Source: UBA11475 sp045593005
GTDB lineage: Bacteria > Bacillota > Clostridia > Christensenellales > Borkfalkiaceae
Assembly: GCA_045593005.1 (NCBI GenBank)
Contig: JAZNVV010000011.1
Location: forward strand, 1-25,109
DNA length: 25,109 nucleotides
Direction of reading: 5' to 3'
The notes below the pieces were generated by a model, which was given only the letters and a program-made list of their open reading frames with translations, did no database searches and was not told where the DNA came from. Shown here piece after piece: positions 15,928 through 22,788 of the stretch; positions within the stretch are counted from its first letter, which is position 1; each line of letters opens with the position of its first letter. A program made the translations under genes and the position numbers.

Positions 15928-17469
15928 TTATTTATTTTTATATTCAAGTTTTTTAAGTTCCAAGAAAATTTCAGCCGTTGCCCTTGCGTCGGATAGCGCT
16001 CTGTGGTGCAAAAATTCAATGCCGAAATAGTCTGCAAGATCATTGAGCTTATATCTTTTTAAGTAAGGTAAAACGTTTCTTGAAATTAATAGAGTGTCTT
16101 CTAAATCTTTGCAAAACTTATATTTACTTTCTTTCGACGCTTTTTCCAAAAATTTAGCATCAAACTCAATTATGTTTTGACCAACAAGTACTGCGCCGTC
16201 GCAAAAATGCAAAAAATCACCTATAACGTCTTGAATAAAAGGTTTATCAGCAACCATACTATCGTCAATTCCAGTTAAATCAATAATTTTTTGTGGAATT
16301 TCAACACCTGGATTGATTAAAGTTGTCCACTCTTCCGTTATTTTGCCGTTTTCAATTTTAACAGCGCCTATTTCCGTTATCGCATCCGAAAAACAATTAG
16401 TTCCAGTCGTTTCAATATCAACTGAAACGTATGTTTTACTTAAAACTTCGTCAGGAAGAACAACTTCTTCATCAAAAAGATTTGATATTTTAATGGTTTT
16501 TGCCGGTTCAGGCGAAATAAGAGAATAAACTTTTGGCGCATCTTTAAGTGGTAATTCTTCCATAACAAAATTTTCAGGGAATTTACAAAGGCTTATTCTA
16601 TCAATCGTTAAGGATAAATCTTTCTTTTCGCCATAAAAACTTAATTTCCCACGAATAATAATGTCATTACCTACGGAAATTGAGCGAATTTTATCAATCG
16701 TGTTACTTCTAGTAAAATACAAACCACTCATTTTTGCCGTCGTGTCGGTAAAATCAAATATGTAAAAAGGCTTACCCGTTTTTGTTTCCTTTTCCCTAAT
16801 ATTCGTAACCGTACCTGCAAGAACAACGTTCCCAACTTCGGTAGCGTCAGCCATATACGTTGCAACGGTCGGTGGATCTTTATCATCTAGCCCAACAACG
16901 TCCGAAACTGTAAAAGTTCTCGCTTTAATGTTTTCTATTGAACTAATATAGACGTCGTGCGCGTCAAGTTCAAATTTTTTGCCAAGTTTTTTAATTTTAA
17001 TATCCCCTATAAATGTTGAACAAAAACTGTTAAACAAATGCTCGTTTATAATGCGCATAATATAGTTGGATTCAAAATATTCTTTTGCGTCTTGCGCAAG
17101 CGATAAAGTGTATCTAATAGTCATGCCCATTTCTTCAATGTAAATGTCTGATTTTTCAAACCACATTGAAACGGACGGAAAATGATTTTTAACGAAAGCA
17201 TAAATTTCGTTAACGACAAGTTCGCTGTCGGTAACGATTTTAGCAACGTCAATTTCAACAGTCTTAAATACTTTAGGAGTTTTACTATCTACATACTCCG
17301 TAAGCAAGTCTTTTAGCGCTGAATTTATCGTTCTATCTGATATAAACTCATATCTAATCGAAAGATTTTCACTATTGATTTTGATTTTATGAAGTTTTAA
17401 TGAAGAAAGACCTTCGTCAAGAGCGTTTATGTCTTTTATAAAAGCCAAACTACTACCTATTTCAAGCAA
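15928..17469 (-). CDS. PolC-like protein reduced to N-terminal, OB and DEDDh exonuclease domains
   Basis: The gene sits exactly where Bacillota carry polC (after ispG, before rimP) but codes for 513 residues against about 1,400 for PolC. Residues 1-200 resemble the PolC N-terminal region. An OB fold runs from about 213 to 300 (VVLAGTVTNIREKETKTGKP, FYIFDFTDTTAKMSG). A DEDDh proofreading exonuclease fills 345-510, with D351 and E353 in VDIETTG, D437 in IIEFDAKFL, H489 in HHRALSDA and D494. In PolC the exonuclease is inserted in a PHP domain and followed by the polymerase; here both are absent, and only about 45 residues join OB and exonuclease. A normal stop and intergenic promoter follow. The TTG start at 17469 has AAAGGAG upstream and overlaps the ispG end. 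Exonuclease residues look active; the role is inferred to be proofreading or repair. Confidence 0.85.
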   Translation of the reverse strand: MLEIGSSLAFIKDINALDEGLSSLKLHKIKINSENLSIRYEFISDRTINSALKDLLTEYVDSKTPKVFKTVEIDVAKIVTDSELVVNEIYAFVKNHFPSVSMWFEKSDIYIEEMGMTIRYTLSLAQDAKEYFESNYIMRIINEHLFNSFCSTFIGDIKIKKLGKKFELDAHDVYISSIENIKARTFTVSDVVGLDDKDPPTVATYMADATEVGNVVLAGTVTNIREKETKTGKPFYIFDFTDTTAKMSGLYFTRSNTIDKIRSISVGNDIIIRGKLSFYGEKKDLSLTIDRISLCKFPENFVMEELPLKDAPKVYSLISPEPAKTIKISNLFDEEVVLPDEVLSKTYVSVDIETTGTNCFSDAITEIGAVKIENGKITEEWTTLINPGVEIPQKIIDLTGIDDSMVADKPFIQDVIGDFLHFCDGAVLVGQNIIEFDAKFLEKASKESKYKFCKDLEDTLLISRNVLPYLKRYKLNDLADYFGIEFLHHRALSDARATAEIFLELKKLEYKNK

Positions 17470-18497
17470 AGTTTTATCTCCTTTAAAAATTCGCTTTTAG
17501 CATTTTCAATTAAAACGGTTTTATAAATTTCACCATTTTTAAATATGACTGCTTTATCTTTGCCACCAGCAATTCCTAGGTCGCAATCGGTAGCCTCTCC
17601 TGGCCCGTTTACAACACAACCCATTACTGCTATTTTTAACCTTTTAGGAACTCCTTTTACAAGCTCATTTACTTCATTAGCAAACGACATACAGTCCCAT
17701 TCGCATCTTCCACACGTAGGACAAGCAATCACTTCAACAAAATCTTTTTCCAAGCCGACAGCACGCAAAATTGAACGGCCTGCTTCAACTTCTTTAACAG
17801 GGTCATCTGATAAAGATACCCTTATCGTATCCCCTATCCCTTTTATAAGCAGTGAACCTATCCCGATTGAGTTTTTTACTACGCCGTCAAGATAAGTGCC
17901 AGCCTCTGTAACACCTAAATGTAAAGGATAATCCGTCTTTTTTGCAAGATATTCGTAAGACTTTATCATTAAAGCCGTATCACTTGCTTTTACAGATATC
18001 ACAATGTTATCAACGCCGTATTTTTCTAAAATAGAAACGTTTTTTAATGCACTTTCAACTAATGAAATTTCATTTTTACCATATTTTGAAAGAAAATCTT
18101 TTTCGATACTGCCCGTATTAGCTCCAACACGAACGGCAACGCCACTCCCTTTTAATGCCTCTGCAACAGATTTTACGTTGGCATTTGTGCCTATATTGCC
18201 AGGATTAATTCTAATTTTATCAACACCAGCATCAATCGCTTTAATTGCAAGACGATAATCAAAATGAATATCTGCAACAAGTGGACAAGTAACTTCCTTT
18301 TTTATTGCTTTTATGCCTTTAATATCAGCGTCGTCGAGAACGGAAAATCTTACAATGTCGCAACCGTTTTGTTGTAAATCAATTATTTGTCTAATGGAAT
18401 TTTTTATATCGGAAGGCTTAAAGGTCGTCATTGATTGAACTGCAACCTTTTCTCCACCACCTATACAGATATTACCTATTTTTACTTGTTTACTCAT
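17457..18497 (-). CDS. ispG: 4-hydroxy-3-methylbut-2-en-1-yl diphosphate synthase (IspG/GcpE)
   Basis: IspG reduces methylerythritol cyclodiphosphate to HMBPP in the non-mevalonate isoprenoid pathway, using a [4Fe-4S] cluster. The TIM-barrel half begins VKIGNICIGGGEKVAVQSMTTFK. The cluster-binding half has CPTCGRCEWD and GCVVNGPGEATDCD, supplying the three cysteines and the glutamate. The longest frame starts at a TTG (18512) inside dtd. I chose the ATG at 18497, four bases after the dtd stop, giving 346 residues; there is no clear ribosome binding site for either, so coupling to dtd is likely. dxr and rseP, often upstream in Clostridia, are not here. Confidence 0.96.
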   Translation of the reverse strand: MSKQVKIGNICIGGGEKVAVQSMTTFKPSDIKNSIRQIIDLQQNGCDIVRFSVLDDADIKGIKAIKKEVTCPLVADIHFDYRLAIKAIDAGVDKIRINPGNIGTNANVKSVAEALKGSGVAVRVGANTGSIEKDFLSKYGKNEISLVESALKNVSILEKYGVDNIVISVKASDTALMIKSYEYLAKKTDYPLHLGVTEAGTYLDGVVKNSIGIGSLLIKGIGDTIRVSLSDDPVKEVEAGRSILRAVGLEKDFVEVIACPTCGRCEWDCMSFANEVNELVKGVPKRLKIAVMGCVVNGPGEATDCDLGIAGGKDKAVIFKNGEIYKTVLIENAKSEFLKEIKLCLK

Positions 18498-18501
18498 AAT
18501 T

Positions 18502-18939
18502 TTATTTTTCAATAACCAAAGTAAACGGACCGTCGTTTACTTGTTCGATTACCATATGCTCTCCAAAAACGCCTTTTTTTGCAACAATGCCATATTTTTT
18601 AAACTGCTCGAAAGCATAATCATACATTAAAGAGGCTAAATCAGGTTTTTCAGCCATTAAAAAGTCAGGTCTATTGCCGTGTTCGGCATTAGCATATAAC
18701 GTAAATTGCGAAACAAACAATACTTCGCCCCCGACGTCAGAGAGGGATAAATTCGTTTTACCGTTTTCGTCTTCAAATATCCTTAAGGAGCAAATTTTTT
18801 TAACAATATAATCTGCTTGCGCCTGTGTGTCGCCTTTTTTTACGCCAAAAAACACGACGTAGCCCTTATTTATATTTGAAACAACTTCATTATCAACGGA
18901 TAACTTTGCTTTTGAAACTACTTGAATTACTGCTTTCAT
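18502..18939 (-). CDS. dtd: D-aminoacyl-tRNA deacylase
   Basis: DTD hydrolyses D-amino acids from mischarged tRNAs using an RNA-based mechanism. The 145-residue length is normal. The motifs are MKAVIQVVSKAKLSVDNEVV, VSQFTLYANAEHGNRPDF (the SQFTL loop) and the Gly-cisPro motif in VNDGPFTLVIE. The ATG at 18939 has AAAGGATTAAAA upstream. It is the first gene of a dtd-ispG-polC-locus unit with its own strong promoter. ATG of ispG falls four bases past its stop. Confidence 0.96.
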   Translation of the reverse strand: MKAVIQVVSKAKLSVDNEVVSNINKGYVVFFGVKKGDTQAQADYIVKKICSLRIFEDENGKTNLSLSDVGGEVLFVSQFTLYANAEHGNRPDFLMAEKPDLASLMYDYAFEQFKKYGIVAKKGVFGEHMVIEQVNDGPFTLVIEK

Positions 18940-18967
18940 TTTTAATCCTTTCGGTTATAATATATTA

Positions 18968-18996
18968 ATTATATAGTAATTTATATTAAAAGTCAA
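18968..18996 (-). promoter_or_regulatory. Promoter of dtd-ispG unit
   Basis: On the minus strand TTGACT (18991-18996) and a consensus TATAAT (18968-18973) are 17 bases apart. The dtd ribosome binding site and ATG follow about 30 bases downstream. Confidence 0.85.
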
Positions 18997-19074
18997 TCCG
19001 TCGTTTTTACTTCAAATTATTTTTAGATGAAAATGTTATTAAAACATAACGTTATATATTATTATAAATATTAC

Positions 19075-19097
19075 AAAAAGTGACGCCTTTACGCGTC
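19075..19097 (-). terminator. Short terminator after the exonuclease gene
   Basis: The minus-strand transcript reads GACGC-GTAAAG-GCGTC-ACTTTTTG. The five-base-pair GC stem overlaps the exonuclease stop codon and is followed by T5. The stem is short but well placed. Confidence 0.55.
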
Positions 19098-20180
19098 GCC
19101 ATTAATTTTATCAGTTTTTTTTGAATTATTTTTTTTATTTGTTTTTGCAATCAACTTTTTTGCTATTCTATTTTCGTCATATTTTCTTATTACGGACAAG
19201 TAATCGAAAGGGGACGGCTTAAAACCATCAATCATTTTATAAAACGCTTTTTCTTCTATCAATTTCAAGCGTTTGCCAGCCGAAATCAATTCTTTTGCCC
19301 GTTGAAATTCCTTATCGTCTGCGCCATCACGGTAAACGTAAACGTTAGCAACTTGTACACACGGTGCGTATTTAGCTGAAAGCGAATAGATTTTTTTCAA
19401 AAGCCCAAAGGTATTATCTATATCTTCATGTTTAATACATTTTGCAATGGCAACTGATTTTTTAGACAGCAACCCACCTTTTGCATAACTTTTTGAAGCA
19501 GTTTTTTCAGCATAATCAAGCAATGCGTTTGTTTGCCTACCCGTTCTAATAAAGCCGTTTTTTTGATACAGTTGCGAAAGCGAATATGAGTGTGAAAAAC
19601 CATCATGTCGATTTTCTCCACAAATAATGCCTGCGTACTTAATGAGTTTTGAAAAACTCATTTTATGTTTATCACAAAGATATTTTAATACAAGCGCAGT
19701 TACCCTTGCGTCCTCATCACTTCTATGAGCAATAAATTCAACGTTTAGTCCTTCGGCAATACTGCCTAAACCTTTATCTTTATACTCGTCGTTAAATAAT
19801 TCTAACAACTGTTTTACGTCAATAAATTTGTATTTAATTTGTTCAAGTTCAAACTTTTCACACACGTCTCGTAAATATTTAACGTCGTTTTCAACAGCAA
19901 AGCCAACTGCAAAATCGCACGAATCAAACAAATCTTTTATCTCTTGATATTTTTCGTTAAAGCGTGGCGCTGACCTAAACTCTTTTAGGCTATAAGCAAG
20001 GTCGACCTTACGATTTTTGCCTATAATTTGATAGCGAAAACGAGCCAAAGGATTTATTATAATATCCCTTTGCTCTATCGGACGAAATTTTTCATCACAA
20101 ATATAATAACCTAAACTGCACAAACTTCCATCATTAGTACAGCCGGTACTGCTTTCGGTATCGAACGTTAAAATTCTCAT
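19089..20180 (-). CDS. DEDDh-family exonuclease with an uncharacterised C-terminal region
   Basis: The N-terminal 170 residues form a DnaQ-like 3'-5' exonuclease: D7 and E9 in LTFDTESST, D99 in FAVENDVKYLRD, H152 and D157 in HRSDEDARVTA. The motif I sequence DTESS departs from the common D-E-T-T-G. The remaining 190 residues contain a KSVAIAKCIKHEDI stretch, a Tyr/Lys-rich middle and a very basic tail (IAKKLIAKTNKKNNSKK); I do not recognise a domain. A frame open to 20219 would start inside the upstream terminator, so I chose the ATG at 20180, preceded by GTAAGG and giving 363 residues. It lies between the CNNM gene and dtd. DNA or RNA substrate is unknown. Confidence 0.8.
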   Translation of the reverse strand: MRILTFDTESSTGCTNDGSLCSLGYYICDEKFRPIEQRDIIINPLARFRYQIIGKNRKVDLAYSLKEFRSAPRFNEKYQEIKDLFDSCDFAVGFAVENDVKYLRDVCEKFELEQIKYKFIDVKQLLELFNDEYKDKGLGSIAEGLNVEFIAHRSDEDARVTALVLKYLCDKHKMSFSKLIKYAGIICGENRHDGFSHSYSLSQLYQKNGFIRTGRQTNALLDYAEKTASKSYAKGGLLSKKSVAIAKCIKHEDIDNTFGLLKKIYSLSAKYAPCVQVANVYVYRDGADDKEFQRAKELISAGKRLKLIEEKAFYKMIDGFKPSPFDYLSVIRKYDENRIAKKLIAKTNKKNNSKKTDKINGDA

Positions 20181-20199
20181 ATAAACCTTACGCATAAAT

Positions 20200-20225
20200 A
20201 AAGCCGTACCGTAAGGCACGGCTTT
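20200..20225 (-). terminator. Intrinsic terminator after the CNNM gene
   Basis: On the minus strand AAAGCCGTGCC pairs with GGTACGGCTTT (11 pairs, one G-U) around TTAC, followed by ATTTATG. It starts three bases after the CNNM stop and separates that gene from the exonuclease gene, which therefore needs read-through or its own promoter. Confidence 0.8.
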
Positions 20226-20228
20226 AAA

Positions 20229-21485
20229 TTAGTCTTTGACTTCTTCGTAAATTTTCTTAAATACTACTTCAATAATTCTTCTATCTTCAATCTTGGTAAC
20301 GGTAATTTCTATACCTTCGTATACAAATTTATCTCCTTCATCAGGAATTTTATCGAGTTGTTCTATCACCCAACCACCGACCATGCTTGAATCATTTTCG
20401 ACTTCTTCTTCTTCAATTTTTACGTCAAACATTTCAAGTACGTCATAAATTGACGCCGTAGCCAAAACCTTGTATTCGTCAACGTCTAGTTCGATTATTT
20501 CCTCAACTACTTCGTCGTGTTCGTCCCAGATTTCACCAACAAGTTCTTCTAAAATATCTTCCATTGTAACGATACCTTCCGTACCACCAAATTCGTCGGA
20601 AATAATAGCAATATGAGACTTTGACTTCTGGAAAAGTTTAAGTAAATCACTAACTTTTATTGACGGTGTTACAAAAACAGGGCGTTTCAATATACTTCTA
20701 AAACTCTTGCCCGTTCCAAAAACTTTACTATAAAAGTCTTTTTGATGCAAAATGCCTACGATATGGTCTATTGTTCCTTTATAAACAGGTAATCTTGAAT
20801 AACCCGTTTCACTAAACACCTTCGTAATTTCCTTTTCTGTTGCATCATAAGGAATTGCAATAACGTCAACGCGTGGGGTAAAAATTTCAATCGCTTCAAT
20901 ATCGTCAAATTCGATAGCGCTTCTAATTAAATCGCTTTCGTCTTCGTCAATTTTGCCGTCTTCTTCAGCCTCCTCAACAAGAGTGATAAGTTCTTTTTCC
21001 GTCATACCGTCGTCTTCACTCTTTTTAAAAGCCTTTGACATAAGTTTTTGCCATAAACCAAACAAATACGTAAGTGGCGTGAATAAAATTATGAAAAATT
21101 TAAGTATAGGCTCAACCGTCATAGCAAAACCTTCCGGTCTTTCCTTTGCTATTGTTTTTGGCGTAATTTCACCAAATATAAGAACAATTAACGTCATTAC
21201 GACTGTTGAAACAGTTGGACCACTTGCTTCATTAATCCACTTAATAAATAGAATTGTTGCAAGAGACGACGCTAAAATATTAACAATATTATTACCTATT
21301 AAAAGCGTAGATAAAACCTTATCATATTTATCGTCAAGTGTCATTACCCTTTTCGCTTTTTTATTACCTGCTTCAGCCAAAGTCTTCATCTTTGAATGGC
21401 TATAAGAGGTAAATGCTGTTTCCGTCGCAGAGAAAAATGCTGAAAACAGCAAACATATTAAAATTATTATTATATATGCACTCAT
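20229..21485 (-). CDS. CNNM/CorC-type transmembrane protein (hemolysin C family, probable Mg2+ transport)
   Basis: The protein has a DUF21/CNNM membrane domain (about residues 1-150) with the signature LICLLFSAFFSATETAFTSYS, LSTLLIGNNIVNILASS and IFGEITPKTIAKERP. A CBS pair follows (about 190-315; FTPRVDVIAIP, SRLPVYKGTIDHIVGILHQKDF, DEFGGTEGIVTMEDILEELVGEIWDE) and then a C-terminal CorC_HlyC domain. Relatives include the Bacillus Mg2+ exporter MpfA. The ATG at 21485 is fixed by an in-frame TAA a few codons upstream, yet the only SD-like AGGAG (21500-21504) is 14 bases away, longer than usual. The gene lies downstream of an attenuator-like leader with a small ORF. Confidence 0.93.
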   Translation of the reverse strand: MSAYIIIILICLLFSAFFSATETAFTSYSHSKMKTLAEAGNKKAKRVMTLDDKYDKVLSTLLIGNNIVNILASSLATILFIKWINEASGPTVSTVVMTLIVLIFGEITPKTIAKERPEGFAMTVEPILKFFIILFTPLTYLFGLWQKLMSKAFKKSEDDGMTEKELITLVEEAEEDGKIDEDESDLIRSAIEFDDIEAIEIFTPRVDVIAIPYDATEKEITKVFSETGYSRLPVYKGTIDHIVGILHQKDFYSKVFGTGKSFRSILKRPVFVTPSIKVSDLLKLFQKSKSHIAIISDEFGGTEGIVTMEDILEELVGEIWDEHDEVVEEIIELDVDEYKVLATASIYDVLEMFDVKIEEEEVENDSSMVGGWVIEQLDKIPDEGDKFVYEGIEITVTKIEDRRIIEVVFKKIYEEVKD

Positions 21486-21540
21486 GATTTTTTAAAATAC
21501 TCCTAATTATTATAATTTGTCATTAAAAATTTACAAAAAA

Positions 21541-21672
21541 TCATCGACGCATATATTGTAAAAACAAACGTTTTTTTGCAAAATAAAGGTTGCCTATAGC
21601 GTCGCAACGCATCATAGACAACCTTAAGTTGTTAATATAATAACTGGATATACTATCCGGATATGTATCCAT
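21541..21672 (-). CDS. Candidate 43-codon leader ORF upstream of the CNNM gene
   Basis: I read an ATG at 21672 preceded by GAGGAG (four-base spacing), then 43 codons beginning MDTYPDSISSYYINNLRL and ending LFLQYMRR, with TGA at 21541-21543. A strong promoter lies just upstream. The 3' half of the ORF contains a terminator hairpin, so the ORF would be a leader peptide whose translation affects that hairpin, not a typical protein. It ends 55 bases before the CNNM start. I recognise no family. The acidic and proline-bearing start recalls Mg2+-sensing leader peptides such as MgtL (MEPDPTP), but this is only a resemblance. The RNA could equally be a small RNA with a chance ORF. Confidence 0.35.
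   Translation of the reverse strand: MDTYPDSISSYYINNLRLSMMRCDAIGNLYFAKKRLFLQYMRR
21578..21625 (-). terminator. Terminator hairpin in the CNNM leader, with an alternative pairing
   Basis: In the minus-strand transcript AAGGTTG pairs with CAACCTT (seven pairs). Inside, CTAT pairs with ATAG and GCGT with ACGC around a TGCG loop, with small mismatches between. TTTATTTTG follows as a U-tract. The 5' arm can also pair with the sequence before it (ACAAC-TTAAG-GTTGT, 21618-21632), which would break the terminator. The two states exclude each other, as in attenuators. It may instead simply end a small RNA. Confidence 0.65.
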
Positions 21673-21692
21673 AACTCTCCTCTATTTTATAA
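21645..21692 (-). repeat. Repeated TATCCAGTTAT with interleaved GGATA/TATCC arms
   Basis: The leader transcript carries TATCCAGTTATAA just after the presumed start and TATCCAGTTATTA again about 45 bases later. Between them, TATCCA and TGGATA can form a six-pair stem that places the GAGGAG site in the loop, while ATCCGGAT and GGATA-GTA-TATCC are competing pairings near the ORF start. This suggests switching around the ribosome binding site, but I did not compute energies. Confidence 0.45.
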
Positions 21693-21700
21693 CTGGATAG

Positions 21701-21729
21701 ATTATATCACATTTATATATAATTGACAA
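21701..21729 (-). promoter_or_regulatory. Promoter of the CNNM leader
   Basis: On the minus strand TTGTCA (21724-21729) and a consensus TATAAT (21701-21706) are 17 bases apart, with an extended -10 TGA directly before TATAAT. Transcription would start near 21694. The AT-rich stretch from 21730 to the nagB stop at 21864 shows no gene; a weak AAAAG-AGCAGG-CTTTT hairpin within it (about 21827-21842) may end nagB. Confidence 0.85.
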
Positions 21730-21863
21730 GTTTTTTTACATTTATTTAAGTAATATTATAATTTTTTTAATATAATTTGCACATTTTTTTATGTATTAAG
21801 ACATTTTTATGTAATAGTACGATACAAGAAAAGCCTGCTCTTTTATCTTTGTAAAATATTATA

Positions 21864-22592
21864 TTATCGTATTAGTTTTGAGGCGGCAGCCTCATCAATC
21901 ACCCAAACAACGTCGTTGTGATATTGCAATAATGATGCAGGTACGTCTTTGCATGCTTTTCCATTAATTGATTTAAAGACTGCATCTGCCTTATTTGCGC
22001 CACTTGCAACAACTAATATTTTTTTAGCGTCTAAAATGTTTTTTACACCCATTGAAATGGCTTTTTTAGGCACGTCGTCAATGCTACTAAAAAATCTTGA
22101 ATTATCTTTAATTGTATTTTCAGTTAAATCAACAACGTGTGTTACACTATCCTCTTGTGTACCTGGCTCATTAAAACCTATATGACCGTTGCTTCCGATA
22201 CCTAAAAGTTGCAAATCACGTGGCAGTTTTGCTAAAAGGTCGTTATATCTATTACATTCAGCAAAAAGATCTACTGCTTTTCCGTTTGGCAAATATGTAT
22301 TTTCCCGATTGATATCTAGATGGTTAAATAAATTTTCTTCCATAAAAGTCACGTAACTTTGCTCATCACCCTTGCCAAGAGAAACGTATTCGTCAAGATT
22401 AAGACTTTTAACACACTTATATGAAGTTCCGTTTTCCTTGTGGTCCTTAACCATTTCACGATAAACACCGATAGGCGTTGAACCTGTTGCAAATCCAAAA
22501 ATTGCATGCGTGTTTTTTGAAATTACATCTTTAATAATTTCAAATGCCTTTTTGCTCATTGCGTTATAATCTTTTTCAATAAAAACTTTCAC
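21864..22592 (-). CDS. nagB: Glucosamine-6-phosphate deaminase
   Basis: NagB converts glucosamine-6-phosphate to fructose-6-phosphate and ammonia, feeding amino sugars into glycolysis. Family motifs are FGFATGSTPIGVYREM, SLNLDEYVSL (catalytic Asp at residue 67), LLGIGSNGHIGFNEPG (catalytic His) and SVTHVVDLTENTIKDN. The 242-residue length matches the Bacillota form, which lacks the longer C-terminus of E. coli NagB. The start is GTG at 22592, preceded by AGGAGATATT. It is monocistronic, and no nagA is nearby. The 196-base gap to the divergent FliB-like gene holds the promoters of both. Confidence 0.96.
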   Translation of the reverse strand: MKVFIEKDYNAMSKKAFEIIKDVISKNTHAIFGFATGSTPIGVYREMVKDHKENGTSYKCVKSLNLDEYVSLGKGDEQSYVTFMEENLFNHLDINRENTYLPNGKAVDLFAECNRYNDLLAKLPRDLQLLGIGSNGHIGFNEPGTQEDSVTHVVDLTENTIKDNSRFFSSIDDVPKKAISMGVKNILDAKKILVVASGANKADAVFKSINGKACKDVPASLLQYHNDVVWVIDEAAASKLIR

Positions 22593-22737
22593 AATATCTC
22601 CTAATATCTATTATTTTTTTTGCTGTAATATTTAAATTTTCAAATAGCTTACAGTCAATTATATTAGGGTTAGCAAAATTATATGCAAAAGCTTTATTAA
22701 AGCTTATAAATATATTTAAATTGAATACAAAAACCTA

Positions 22738-22766
22738 TGGACATTTCAAAAAAAATATTATATACT
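22738..22766 (+). promoter_or_regulatory. Promoter of the FliB-like gene
   Basis: TGGACA (22738-22743) and TATACT (22761-22766) are 17 bases apart, with the ATG about 22 bases downstream of the -10. The spacing and near-consensus boxes support it. The rest of the gap to nagB holds a small AAGCTT palindrome (22689-22705) and no gene. Confidence 0.65.
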
Positions 22767-22788
22767 ATTAGGCAAATAAGGTAAAATT

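Noticed and set aside
15928..16043. Frameshift or sequencing error truncating polC
   Set aside because: The exonuclease domain ends normally with its last helix, no polymerase or PHP remnant follows in any frame before rimP, and a proper promoter occupies the gap.
20181..20219. Longer N-terminus for the exonuclease
   Set aside because: The extension runs through the terminator stem of the CNNM gene and adds residues before the beta strand that opens DEDDh domains. The ATG at 20180 has an SD-like GTAAGG.
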